A stretch of DNA of 43,248 nt, taken from contig JBCCZN010000002.1 in the NCBI GenBank assembly GCA_039187375.1, positions 1 to 43,248 of the forward strand. The letters run 5' to 3'. Positions 23,833-31,657 of the stretch are shown here, piece after piece. Numbering within the stretch: position 1 is the first letter of the stretch; every line of letters starts with the position of its first letter. Source of the stretch: CALBPI01 sp039187375 (lineage in GTDB: Bacteria > Pseudomonadota > Gammaproteobacteria > Steroidobacterales > Woeseiaceae). The notes beneath the pieces are model-generated. The model did not search any database and was not told the DNA's origin. It saw only the letters and a program-made list of their open reading frames with translations. Both the position numbers and the translations under genes were made by a program.

Positions 23833-25374
23833 ATGGTCAGTAATATCCGGCAAACGCAGCCCATTGTTGCGATTCGTAGTGGTGAGGACTACATCGAAAG
23901 TCTGCGCGGTCGCGACCTGAACGTCTATTTGATGGGAGAGCGCATCGACGAACCGGTCGATCATCCAGTGCTGCGACCGTCCGTGAATGCCGTCGCGCGA
24001 ACCTATGATCTGGCATTGGAGGATCCAACCCTTGCCAGCGCGATGTCGCCAATGACCGGAGAGCGCGTCAATCGGTTCGCCCATGTTGCCACCAGCGCTG
24101 AGGACCTGGTGCAACAAAACCGGATGCAACGGCGGCTAGGGCAATTGACCGGCACCTGTTTCCAACGCTGTGTCGGTATGGATGCCATTAACGCTCTGCA
24201 CTCGGTGACTTATGACATTGATGCGGCGCACGGGACGACCTACCACGCGCGCTTTTTGAATTTCGTTGAAATGGTGCAGGCACGCGGCTACGTCGTCGGC
24301 GGTGCCATGACTGACGTCAAAGGGGATCGCAGCAAACCGCCGCATGCGCAAGACGATCCGGATTTGTACGTGCACATTAGTCAACGCAGCGATGCGGGTA
24401 TCTGGCTGACCGGCGCCAAGGCACACCAGACCGGGTGTCTGAACTCGCACTGGTTGCTGGTCATGCCCACGTTGCGGCTGGGCGAAAAAGACGCCGACTA
24501 CGCGGTAGTTGCCGCGCTGCCCGTCGATGCACCGGGACTGACCTACATTGTCGGCAGACAGCCATCCGACACGCGGGCACTGGAAGCGGGGGATATCGAT
24601 TCTGGTAATGCAACATTTGGCGGTCAGGAGGCGATGATCATTTTCGATGAGGTATTCGTACCCTGGTCAGATGTTTTCATGCATGGTGAGTATGAATTTG
24701 CCGGCACGCTGGTTGAGCGTTTCACCGGCTTTCATCGACGCAGCTACGTCTGCAAGTCTGGCGTTGGTGACGTTTTGATCGGTGCCGCCGCGACGATTGC
24801 TGAATACAACGGCGTGGAAAATGCCTCGCATGTGCGCGACAAGATGGTTGAGATGACTCACCTAAACGAGACAATCTACAGCACCGGAATCGCTGCAAGC
24901 TTCCATGCCGAGCCTCTCGCGTCCGGCGTGTGGCAGGCGAACGATATGCTCGCCAATGTTTGCAAACATCATGTCACCAAGATGCCGTATGAACTGGGAC
25001 GCCTGGCGCAGGACCTCGCCGGAGGCCTGGTAGTGACAGCACCATCCGAGGCGGATCTGAAGCACGCGGAGATCGGACCTCTCGTCGATAAATACCTGCA
25101 AGGTCGCAGCGATGTGAGCACCGAGGCGCGGCTGCGCATATTACGCTTGATCGAAAACATGACGCTGGGGCGCAATGCCGTGGGGTACCTGACCGAATCC
25201 ATGCACGGCGCAGGCTCGCCCGAAGCGCAGCGCATTCAGATTCGCCGCCAAATGCAGGTCGACTTCAAGAAAGAACTGGCGCAATCGCTGGCTGGCATCA
25301 ATGAGGACTGCAGTGCGCAGACGATTGCCGATCTGTCGGATTACATGGCTCGCGTATTCAATCCGACTGACTGA
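23833..25374 (+). CDS. 4-hydroxybutyryl-CoA dehydratase / vinylacetyl-CoA isomerase-like enzyme
   Basis: The 513-residue protein belongs to the HpaB/4-hydroxyphenylacetate hydroxylase-like fold. Unlike the flavin monooxygenases, it keeps residues that match the [4Fe-4S] ligands of clostridial 4-hydroxybutyryl-CoA dehydratase (AbfD). These are Cys109 and Cys113 (TCFQRCVG), and His301 and Cys307 (GFHRRSYVCKSGVGD). From memory the AbfD ligands are Cys99, Cys103, His292 and Cys299, so numbering and spacing agree closely. The C-terminal LIENMTLGRNAVGYLTESMHGAGSP stretch is also typical of the dehydratase branch. The reaction would convert 4-hydroxybutyryl-CoA to crotonyl-CoA with FAD and the cluster. 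No CoA transferase or ligase for 4-hydroxybutyrate is nearby, so the substrate could differ. Confidence 0.8.
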   Translation: MVSNIRQTQPIVAIRSGEDYIESLRGRDLNVYLMGERIDEPVDHPVLRPSVNAVARTYDLALEDPTLASAMSPMTGERVNRFAHVATSAEDLVQQNRMQRRLGQLTGTCFQRCVGMDAINALHSVTYDIDAAHGTTYHARFLNFVEMVQARGYVVGGAMTDVKGDRSKPPHAQDDPDLYVHISQRSDAGIWLTGAKAHQTGCLNSHWLLVMPTLRLGEKDADYAVVAALPVDAPGLTYIVGRQPSDTRALEAGDIDSGNATFGGQEAMIIFDEVFVPWSDVFMHGEYEFAGTLVERFTGFHRRSYVCKSGVGDVLIGAAATIAEYNGVENASHVRDKMVEMTHLNETIYSTGIAASFHAEPLASGVWQANDMLANVCKHHVTKMPYELGRLAQDLAGGLVVTAPSEADLKHAEIGPLVDKYLQGRSDVSTEARLRILRLIENMTLGRNAVGYLTESMHGAGSPEAQRIQIRRQMQVDFKKELAQSLAGINEDCSAQTIADLSDYMARVFNPTD

Positions 25375-25400
25375 CCAGCGCTGCTGAGCCGGTCTGGCAC

Positions 25401-25429
25401 TTGACGGAAAGATATCAAATTGATATCAC
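25401..25429 (+). promoter_or_regulatory. Candidate sigma70 promoter of the SPFH gene
   Basis: TTGACG at 25401-25406 and TATCAC at 25424-25429 are separated by 17 bp. The -35 is good and the -10 is weak. The -10 lies inside the second GATATC box, so any factor bound to the boxes would compete with RNA polymerase. Ribosome-binding site AGGAGGT is at 25444-25450, five bases before the ATG at 25455. Confidence 0.45.
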
Positions 25430-25443
25430 TTTGATATCTACTC
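25411..25443 (+). repeat. Three GATATC boxes in an 11-bp tandem array (putative operator)
   Basis: GATATC occurs at 25411-25416, 25422-25427 and 25433-25438, each start exactly 11 bp after the previous one. The repeat unit is approximately GATATCAAATT / GATATCACTTT / GATATCTACTC. Each box is itself palindromic, and the outer two extend into an inverted pair (GATATCAAA and TTTGATATC). One helical turn between boxes would put all three on the same face of the DNA, the geometry used by ribbon-helix-helix repressors that bind tandem boxes cooperatively. A 57-codon RHH-like gene lies downstream in the same unit. Confidence 0.65.
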
Positions 25444-25454
25444 AGGAGGTGCCC

Positions 25455-26378
25455 ATGTCTACAATTATGGAAAAACGCTACCGCGCGGTGAACGGCTGGC
25501 TGCCGCTGCTGCTGATCGTCGGGATGTTGGTTGCCGCAGTGTTATTTTTCGCTGCCAAAGTGCCATTGCTCGGTGCCGCATTCATTATGGTGGGCACAAT
25601 CATGACCCTTGGTTTCATGGCCGTAGCACCAAATGATGCGCGGGTATTACTGCTGTTCGGCAACTACAAAGGCTCGGTCACTGACTCCGGTTTCTATTGG
25701 GTCAATCCGTTCTTTTCAAAGAAAAAGATCAGCTGTCGGGTGCGCAACTTCGAAACCGGTTCGGTGAATATGCCGCAAAAGAAAAATTCCAGTGGTGCGG
25801 TTGTACAGGAAAAGACCCGTACCGCTGGCAAACCATCGAAAGTCAATGACCGCGACGGCAACCCCATCGAAATCTCTGCTGTTGTCGTGTGGCGTGTCGT
25901 CGATACGGCAGAGGCATTGTTCGAAGTTGATGACTTCGAAGATTATGTGGCGGTACAAAGTGAAGCAGCCCTACGAAATCTCGCTAGCCGCTATGCGTAT
26001 GACAGCGATAACGACGATGAATCTCTGCGCGGCAACACCGAAGGCGTCGGCAATGAACTGACAAAAGACATTCAGGAGCGCCTCGGTAAGGCCGGTGTCA
26101 ATGTCATCGAAGCGCGTATCAGCCATCTAGCGTATGCACCGGAAATCGCAGCAGCAATGTTGCAGCGCCAACAGGCACAAGCTGTGGTGGCAGCGCGCAC
26201 GAAGATCGTCGAAGGTGCAGTGGGCATGGTCGAGATGGCGTTGGAGCAGTTGAAAGCGGACAACATTGTTGAGCTCGATGACGAGCGCAAGGCATCGATG
26301 GTGTCGAATTTGCTGGTCGTGTTGTGCAGTGATCGCCACACACAACCGGTTGTTAACGCAGGCTCGCTGTACAACTAA
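25455..26378 (+). CDS. SPFH/band 7 membrane protein (flotillin-like)
   Basis: The ATG at 25455 follows AGGAGGT by five bases and gives 307 residues. An in-frame TTG at 25401 lies in the promoter region and is rejected. Two adjacent membrane helices occupy about residues 14-60 (WLPLLLIVGMLVAAVLFF and AAFIMVGTIMTLGFMAV). The band 7 domain follows with VLLLFGNYKGSVTDSGFYWVNPF. SPFH features include RDGNPIEISAVVVWRVVDTAEALFEVDDFEDYV and the coiled-coil AAMLQRQQAQAVVAARTKIVEGAV. Such proteins form membrane microdomain scaffolds that organise proteases, secretion or stress complexes. The gene is preceded by the GATATC array and followed by a small RHH-like gene. Confidence 0.9.
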   Translation: MSTIMEKRYRAVNGWLPLLLIVGMLVAAVLFFAAKVPLLGAAFIMVGTIMTLGFMAVAPNDARVLLLFGNYKGSVTDSGFYWVNPFFSKKKISCRVRNFETGSVNMPQKKNSSGAVVQEKTRTAGKPSKVNDRDGNPIEISAVVVWRVVDTAEALFEVDDFEDYVAVQSEAALRNLASRYAYDSDNDDESLRGNTEGVGNELTKDIQERLGKAGVNVIEARISHLAYAPEIAAAMLQRQQAQAVVAARTKIVEGAVGMVEMALEQLKADNIVELDDERKASMVSNLLVVLCSDRHTQPVVNAGSLYN

Positions 26379-26437
26379 ACGTCATGCAAAACCGTCGACT
26401 CAACGGTGCGCCTGGCCTGGCCTGCGAGGGCTAGGTC

Positions 26438-26611
26438 ATGGCGCGCACGTCATTTCTGTATCGCACAGACCCAGAAACACTCGAAGCACTGCGTCGCTGG
26501 GCGGATGATGATTTACGCAGCGTGAACGCGCAATTGGATTTTATTGTTCGCAAAGCACTGCGCGACGCTGGCCGAAGCAAATCGAACCGGACCATGCCCA
26601 AACCTGAATGA
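26438..26611 (+). CDS. 57-residue ribbon-helix-helix-like protein (Arc-type)
   Basis: A short gene with ATG at 26438 preceded by GAGGG at 26426-26431. The sequence starts MARTSFLYRTDPETLEALRR. It fits the RHH pattern of a short N-terminal strand (SFLYRT), helix A (PETLEALRRWADDD) and helix B (SVNAQLDFIVRKALRDAG), plus a basic tail. RHH proteins are small dimeric repressors, frequently of their own operons or of toxin-antitoxin modules. I recall very similar short proteins after SPFH genes in proteobacteria, so I think the two are a conserved pair. It probably recognises the GATATC array in front of the SPFH gene, though that is inference. The stop lies 6 bp before the end of the convergent Nudix gene. 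Confidence 0.75.
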   Translation: MARTSFLYRTDPETLEALRRWADDDLRSVNAQLDFIVRKALRDAGRSKSNRTMPKPE

Positions 26612-26617
26612 ACCACG

Positions 26618-27616
26618 CTAGCGCAACAAGCGCTGTAACATATCCCAATGGTCTTCGAACATCTGCGCAGGCTGTAGCGCATCGATATCCACCCAAAACG
26701 CATCCTGCGCATCATCGCCACCACGTACGAGCGGTTGTGCCTCATCATCAGGCCAGCGCACCAAATAAGCCGTTGAAATAGTGCGACCGCGAAGTGACCG
26801 ATAGGGTGCATCGAAAACAACCTCGCGCGAAATACAGGCTCGCACTCGCTCCGGTTCGCCCGCGAATTGCGTCTCCTCCTGCAACTCGCGCAGCATGGCG
26901 TGCTCGCGAGTCTCACCCGCATCAATAAACCCACCAGGTAATGCCCAAAGCCCCTTACCAGGGCGTCTGCCACGCTGTACAAGTAACACCTGTTTGCGAT
27001 GCACAAGCGCTGCGTCGACTGTGACCATCACCGGTGGATAGGGCGCCGCCGACCAGGCCAGTGTGAATGCCCGAAAATATTCGGCCTCCGCAATCAGATT
27101 CTCTCCGTCCTTGCTTGCGACAAACGCCGCCAGATCGTTGTGTAAGACCGACGGTACATCGTCCTGCCAATGGCCGCGTCGGAACATCGCATCGCGAATC
27201 ACAGTACCGCTGGCGACAGTGAGGGTGTCGTTGATGATCCAGCCTGTAGCGTCCAGACCATCAAACAACCCTGACTCTGCATGCGGATCGCGTTGCAAGA
27301 TTCGAATGCGACGCCCGCGAGCCGCGTCTTGAATCAGCGCGCGCCATTGCGACAACCAGTGTGTTGAGTCGTAGAGCCAGTCAGGCAAAGTGCGTACCAG
27401 CAAACGATCTGTATCGAATTCACTGAATGCTATGCGCAACTGTTCACAGCGCTCGTCGGCCAGCCATGGATCACGCACACTGCGAGCACGCTCGGCGCTG
27501 CCGACAACGACCAATACATGATCGCAGATGGCCAGTGCGGTGCGAATCGTCTCGATATGCCCCTTGTGTAGTGGCTGGAATCTGCCGAGCAATACTGCCA
27601 ACGTGTCGTTTACCAT
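26618..27616 (-). CDS. Bifunctional NMN adenylyltransferase / Nudix hydrolase (NadM-like)
   Basis: The ATG at 27616 is preferred over one 12 bp upstream because GAGG is placed correctly before it. The 332-residue protein joins two enzymes. The N-terminal nucleotidyltransferase has AVLLGRFQPLHKGHIETI (HxGH motif) and a C-terminal half of its domain with QRDPHAESGLFDGLDATGW. The C-terminal Nudix domain (about residues 195-325) has a near-canonical box spanning about 22 residues from GGFIDAGE through RELQEETQ; the final Gly is replaced by Thr. Proteins of this type, known from Synechocystis (slr0787) and Francisella (NadM), make NAD from NMN and ATP. The Nudix half probably cleans up ADP-ribose. 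It is third in an operon with a kinase and a regulator. Confidence 0.85.
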   Translation of the reverse strand: MVNDTLAVLLGRFQPLHKGHIETIRTALAICDHVLVVVGSAERARSVRDPWLADERCEQLRIAFSEFDTDRLLVRTLPDWLYDSTHWLSQWRALIQDAARGRRIRILQRDPHAESGLFDGLDATGWIINDTLTVASGTVIRDAMFRRGHWQDDVPSVLHNDLAAFVASKDGENLIAEAEYFRAFTLAWSAAPYPPVMVTVDAALVHRKQVLLVQRGRRPGKGLWALPGGFIDAGETREHAMLRELQEETQFAGEPERVRACISREVVFDAPYRSLRGRTISTAYLVRWPDDEAQPLVRGGDDAQDAFWVDIDALQPAQMFEDHWDMLQRLLR

Positions 27617-27661
27617 GCAGATCCTCACGCATGCGTGACAATCCGCACCAAACGATACGCT

Positions 27662-28045
27662 TCAGCTCGCCCAGCGCATCGTTGCGAGATTGTCCTGGGT
27701 CAGTGGTTTGATCAAATAATCACTGACACAACTGTACTGACTCGTACGCTGTTTGTCCTGCGCCTGTTCAGACGATGTCAGAATCACCACGACGGGAATA
27801 TGTAATCCCCTCTCGCCATACCACGCCGCAAGAAACTCATGCCCGTCCATGCGTGGCATATTGATGTCGAGCAATATCAGGTCCGGTGGTTTCATGCCGG
27901 CCTCTTCCAGCACTTCGATGGCGTGCAAACCATCTTTAGCGACGACGATCTGCGCGTGTGGCCATTGCTTTTTGATTACATACCGACCGATGTATTGATC
28001 ATCTTCGTTGTCTTCGACCAGCAGAACTTTCTGAGGATGATGCAT
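27662..28045 (-). CDS. Single-domain response regulator (Rcp1/CheY-like)
   Basis: The start is taken as the ATG at 28045; a TTG two codons upstream, at 28051, would abut the kinase stop. The 127-residue protein is a stand-alone receiver without an output domain. It has the acidic pair in VLLVEDNEDDQYIG, the phospho-acceptor Asp60 in LLDINMPRMDGHEFL, the Thr/Ser position in VVVILTSSEQAQD and the Lys in SDYLIKPLTQ. The extended acidic EDNEDDQ start and the Rcp1-like loop suggest a phosphotransfer or protein-contact regulator rather than a DNA binder. It follows its likely cognate kinase within 6 bp. Confidence 0.87.
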   Translation of the reverse strand: MHHPQKVLLVEDNEDDQYIGRYVIKKQWPHAQIVVAKDGLHAIEVLEEAGMKPPDLILLDINMPRMDGHEFLAAWYGERGLHIPVVVILTSSEQAQDKQRTSQYSCVSDYLIKPLTQDNLATMRWAS

Positions 28046-28051
28046 AGCCAA

Positions 28052-29383
28052 TCAGCTCGCATTGAAGACAAATGAAAACTCGGAGCCTTCAGTGACGGCC
28101 TTGTAGTTGACCGTGCCGCCAATGGCTTCGGCACATCGACGCACCAGATACAGGCCCAAACCAGAACCACTAGCAGCATGCGGATGGAAACGCTGGAAGC
28201 GCTCAAACAACTGCCCTCGATGCGCTGCGGGCACCCCCAAACCGTTGTCGCGCACCCGTATTTCACACAGATCTCCCTGCTTGTCGTAGTCGATATCGAC
28301 ATAGCTCTGTGACGCATTTGGATCCTGGTATTTGATCGCATTGGAAACGAAATTTTCGACGATCTGCTCAACGTAGGAACGCACAATCACAACAGGCTCT
28401 TCGTGACGCACATGAGTGCTCACGCGTACATGATCGAAACCTGGCAGATGATCGAGCTTTGCAATCACTGTTTCGAAAAGTTGTTGCATATGGACCGGCT
28501 CTGGATCAGGCAGTGACTCTTGAGATTTCAGTGCCGCAATGCTGTCGGAAATCTGTTTATCCAACCGCATCATTGCACCGCTAAGCCGCTCGATACTGTC
28601 GCGCGCCATATCGTGATCGCCATTGGCCATCGTTTCTTGTGTAATCGATACCAGACCGATCGCCGACGCCACCGGGGCGCGTAAATTGTGCGACAGGCGA
28701 TAACTGAACTCACGTAGCGCATTGTTGGCCGACGCATACAAGACCAGCGTCTCGCGGATCATCCGCACCATGGGTGCAAATACAAACAGCGCTTCCAGTA
28801 TCAACACTGCCAGACCCGCGATGAAGCAGGTCTTTTTCAAGTCAATTGACTTCTGCACCCGAACGGCAATTTCTTGCTCCAACGCTGATACAACAGCGTC
28901 CAGCTTTGGAAGCAAGCCTTCCGACTGTACGCGTTCCAACTCCGTCAATTCGACATCGACCTCGAGGGCGCCAGCCGGATTACTGGAGATTTTCGACTGC
29001 GCAGTGCGAGCCGCCGCCAAAAATTGTGTCGTCAGTTCATCGACGCCATCCTGTTCGAAATAACGTGCCTGGATGTCTTGAGTCAGAAAAGCAACGCCCG
29101 CTCCCTCTGTGAGCTCGCGATGATTGTCCTGCATCCGCTCGATGGCAGCGCCAAGGCTATACACCTTGATCGCCGCATCCGTGTCGCCCGGTCGCACATG
29201 CAATTGTTCGATCAGCAGGTGGATCCGTTGCGACAGCATGCGCTGCATCCCGGCAATGTTGATCACATAGCCGGCGTCGCGCTGCTGTCTGTCTTGCTGC
29301 ACAATTAAGACGTACGTCACCACCAGCACGGCAGCAACCAGCCCCAGCGCAAACAAATATCTCCCGGTCAGACGTCGCTCCAT
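28052..29383 (-). CDS. Sensor histidine kinase with PilJ-type periplasmic domain
   Basis: The 443-residue kinase has an N-terminal helix (about residues 10-27, LFALGLVAAVLVVTYVLI). A periplasmic helical domain carries AGMQRMLSQRIHLLIEQLH, which matches the type IV pili methyl-accepting (PilJ/NarX-like) sensor family. A second helix at about 188-206 precedes the HisKA-like box. That box reads YRLSHNLRAPVASAIGLVS, an unusual H-box of the SHxLRAP type. The HATPase has the N-box VENFVSNAIKYQDPN, the G1 segment RVRDNGLGVP and GSGLGLYLVRRCAEAIGG. The signal is unknown; PilJ-type domains are often linked to surface sensing or nitrate-like ligands. It diverges from the PLP decarboxylase gene across 44 bp. 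Confidence 0.87.
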   Translation of the reverse strand: MERRLTGRYLFALGLVAAVLVVTYVLIVQQDRQQRDAGYVINIAGMQRMLSQRIHLLIEQLHVRPGDTDAAIKVYSLGAAIERMQDNHRELTEGAGVAFLTQDIQARYFEQDGVDELTTQFLAAARTAQSKISSNPAGALEVDVELTELERVQSEGLLPKLDAVVSALEQEIAVRVQKSIDLKKTCFIAGLAVLILEALFVFAPMVRMIRETLVLYASANNALREFSYRLSHNLRAPVASAIGLVSITQETMANGDHDMARDSIERLSGAMMRLDKQISDSIAALKSQESLPDPEPVHMQQLFETVIAKLDHLPGFDHVRVSTHVRHEEPVVIVRSYVEQIVENFVSNAIKYQDPNASQSYVDIDYDKQGDLCEIRVRDNGLGVPAAHRGQLFERFQRFHPHAASGSGLGLYLVRRCAEAIGGTVNYKAVTEGSEFSFVFNAS

Positions 29384-29427
29384 GAAAGAGATAGCGGCAA
29401 CGCCGGTTGGAGCTTAAACTCGATAAA

Positions 29428-30942
29428 ATGACGACATCAGGCAACAATCAGACCGAACCCACACTGGATCCCGACGATTGGGCGGCCACACGTGAGGTTG
29501 CGCATCAGATGGTCGACGACATGCTCGATTACCTGCAAAGCGTGCGTGAGCGCCCGGCCTGGCGAACCGTGCCTGCGAACTCGAAGGACACTTTGCTGAC
29601 TCCAATTCCGCATAAGGGCCAGCCACTGGCTGATGTCTACGCGACCTTTAAGGAACACATTCTGCCGTTCCCCACCGGCAACCTGCATCCGGCTTTTTTT
29701 GGCTGGGTCATGGGGAATGGCACGCCAACCGGCATGCTGGCCGACATGTTGGCTGCGGGCATGAATGCCCATCTGGCCGGCTATGATCAATCGGCATCAT
29801 TGATTGAGAAACAGGTGATTCGTTGGCTCGCGGAGCTCGTCGGTTATCCAGCAGACGCCTCAGGTCTGCTCGTCAGCGGTGGCACCATGGCTAACCTCAA
29901 TGCACTGGTGGTTGCGCGTCACCATAAAGCTGGATTCGACGTACGCACCCAGGGACTGCAAATCAACGACACACCGATGCTGCGGGTCTACGGCAGCAGT
30001 GAAACCCACAGTTGGATATACAAGGCTTGTGAAGTCATGGGTCTTGGCCGAAACGCATTTCGTTCGATTCAGGTCAACAACCAGTTCGAAATCGACGTCG
30101 ATGCCTGTCGCCAACAAATTCAAGCGGACATCACCGCCGGTGAGCGACCCTTTTGCATTAACGGCAACGCGGGCACCGTCAATACTGGTGCCGTTGATGA
30201 CCTGCATGCGCTGCGTGAGCTTGCTGACGAATTCGATCTGTGGTTTCACGTCGATGGTGCGTTTGGTTCGCTGGCTGCCTGGAGTGATGACACGCGCGAT
30301 CTGGTGGCAGGACAAGAGCGCGCCGATTCGATGGCATTCGATCTGCACAAGTGGGGCTACATGCCCTATGACATCGGCTGTGTTGTGACCCGTTTAACCG
30401 ACGCGCAAAACAACGCCTTCGCAACCCAGGCGTCTTATCTTAGTCCAACCCAACGCGGACTCGCTGTCGACAATACCTATTTTGCCGACAAGGGCATTCA
30501 ACTGTCGCGTAGTTTTCGGGCACTCAAAGCGTGGATGTGCATGCAGGAACAGGGGGTCGACCGAATCGGTCAACGTATTGCCACAAATATCAAGCAGGCA
30601 CGGCAGCTTGCTGATCTCATCGAACAACATGAATGTCTGGAGGTGATGGCTCCGGTTGCGATGAATATCGTCTGTTATCGCTACATCGATCCGACGTTGT
30701 CGGACGCGCAACTGAATGCCATCAACGAAGAAATCCTGTTACGTATCCACGAAAGCGGCACCGCCGTACCCTCGCAGACATACCTGAATGGCCGCTTTGC
30801 CATTCGAGTCTGCAACGCCAATCATCGAACCCAATTGAGCGATCTCAATACGCTGGTCGCGAACACCATTCGTTTTGCAACTCAGATCGTCAACGAGCAG
30901 GCAATAGACCCTAGGAACGCAGCGCCAGCACCACAAAACTGA
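29428..30942 (+). CDS. PLP-dependent group II amino acid decarboxylase
   Basis: The ATG at 29428 gives 504 residues; a TTG at 29407 is possible but less likely. The fold is the aromatic/DABA/glutamate decarboxylase family. Key segments are the early LHPAFFGWVMGNGTPTGML and VSGGTMANLNALVVARH. The PLP-contacting FCINGNAGTVNTGAVDD leads to the Asp in FHVDGAFGSLAAW. The Schiff-base Lys is in FDLHKWGYMPYDIG. It would convert an amino acid to its amine in the cytoplasm. Substrate choice among aromatic amino acids, diaminobutyrate and aspartate cannot be made by eye. Its 3' end overlaps the convergent TSUP gene by 32 bp, so each gene's terminator would lie inside the other. Confidence 0.87.
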   Translation: MTTSGNNQTEPTLDPDDWAATREVAHQMVDDMLDYLQSVRERPAWRTVPANSKDTLLTPIPHKGQPLADVYATFKEHILPFPTGNLHPAFFGWVMGNGTPTGMLADMLAAGMNAHLAGYDQSASLIEKQVIRWLAELVGYPADASGLLVSGGTMANLNALVVARHHKAGFDVRTQGLQINDTPMLRVYGSSETHSWIYKACEVMGLGRNAFRSIQVNNQFEIDVDACRQQIQADITAGERPFCINGNAGTVNTGAVDDLHALRELADEFDLWFHVDGAFGSLAAWSDDTRDLVAGQERADSMAFDLHKWGYMPYDIGCVVTRLTDAQNNAFATQASYLSPTQRGLAVDNTYFADKGIQLSRSFRALKAWMCMQEQGVDRIGQRIATNIKQARQLADLIEQHECLEVMAPVAMNIVCYRYIDPTLSDAQLNAINEEILLRIHESGTAVPSQTYLNGRFAIRVCNANHRTQLSDLNTLVANTIRFATQIVNEQAIDPRNAAPAPQN

Positions 30943-31657
30943 CAATCAGAATTGCGGTCATCACATCGATTGCAAGACGGTGATCACTGTCGCGCATCCG
31001 CATCAGAATTGACTTACCGATCCAGTTACCTGGCACTGTGATCAGACCCGTCACGATGCCCAGTAACAACAACTGCTGGTCGATTAATGCGGTCGCACCG
31101 AATACGCCGATCTTGACGATATTCATGACGAATGTGATCACGGCTAACGTACCAACATAGGTCATGCGACCCATGCCGGTTCCCAATAAAAACGGTGCCA
31201 GAAAAAAACCTGGACCAATAACATTGCCTGCCAGCATCCCCCAGATGACGCTGGCACCTGCCAGTAGCTTGGGACCGGTTTTCAGATCATTGCGGCGCGC
31301 CCAGTATTTGATCGGAAAAGACAATGATAAAAATACAGCGAAGACAATCGCGACGCTGCGGGGGCTAATCAGACCGAAGACCACAGCCCCTGCGATGATC
31401 ATCGGACCGCCGAAACCCAAAACACGCATAACGATGCGCCAGTCCGCATGTTGGAAGTACAACAAGACTCGACTGAAGTGACTGATGACCAGTGTCACAG
31501 TGACCACTGGCACGGCAGCTTTAATACCAATCACGTAAGACAGGATTGCAGCAATTAGCAAGCCACCGGCCATACCTGTTGCGCCGTGCAACACACCCCC
31601 GAACAGCGCGGCGACTACCACTAAAGCGAAAATGCTCGGCTCAAGACCGATGATCAT
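30911..31657 (-). CDS. TSUP-family (TauE/SafE) membrane permease
   Basis: The 248-residue protein is almost entirely hydrophobic, with about eight membrane helices. It shows the TSUP repeat pattern in both halves (LFGGVLHGATGMAGGLLIAA in the first, GMLAGNVIGPGFFLAPFLLG in the second). TSUP transporters move sulfite, sulfoacetate, thiosulfate or other organic anions. The C-terminal SDHRLAIDVMTAILIVSFVVL region is typical. The start overlaps the RluA-like gene by 17 bp, indicating transcription from the same promoter. The 3' end overlaps the convergent decarboxylase by 32 bp. Nothing in the sequence specifies substrate. Confidence 0.85.
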   Translation of the reverse strand: MIIGLEPSIFALVVVAALFGGVLHGATGMAGGLLIAAILSYVIGIKAAVPVVTVTLVISHFSRVLLYFQHADWRIVMRVLGFGGPMIIAGAVVFGLISPRSVAIVFAVFLSLSFPIKYWARRNDLKTGPKLLAGASVIWGMLAGNVIGPGFFLAPFLLGTGMGRMTYVGTLAVITFVMNIVKIGVFGATALIDQQLLLLGIVTGLITVPGNWIGKSILMRMRDSDHRLAIDVMTAILIVSFVVLALRS

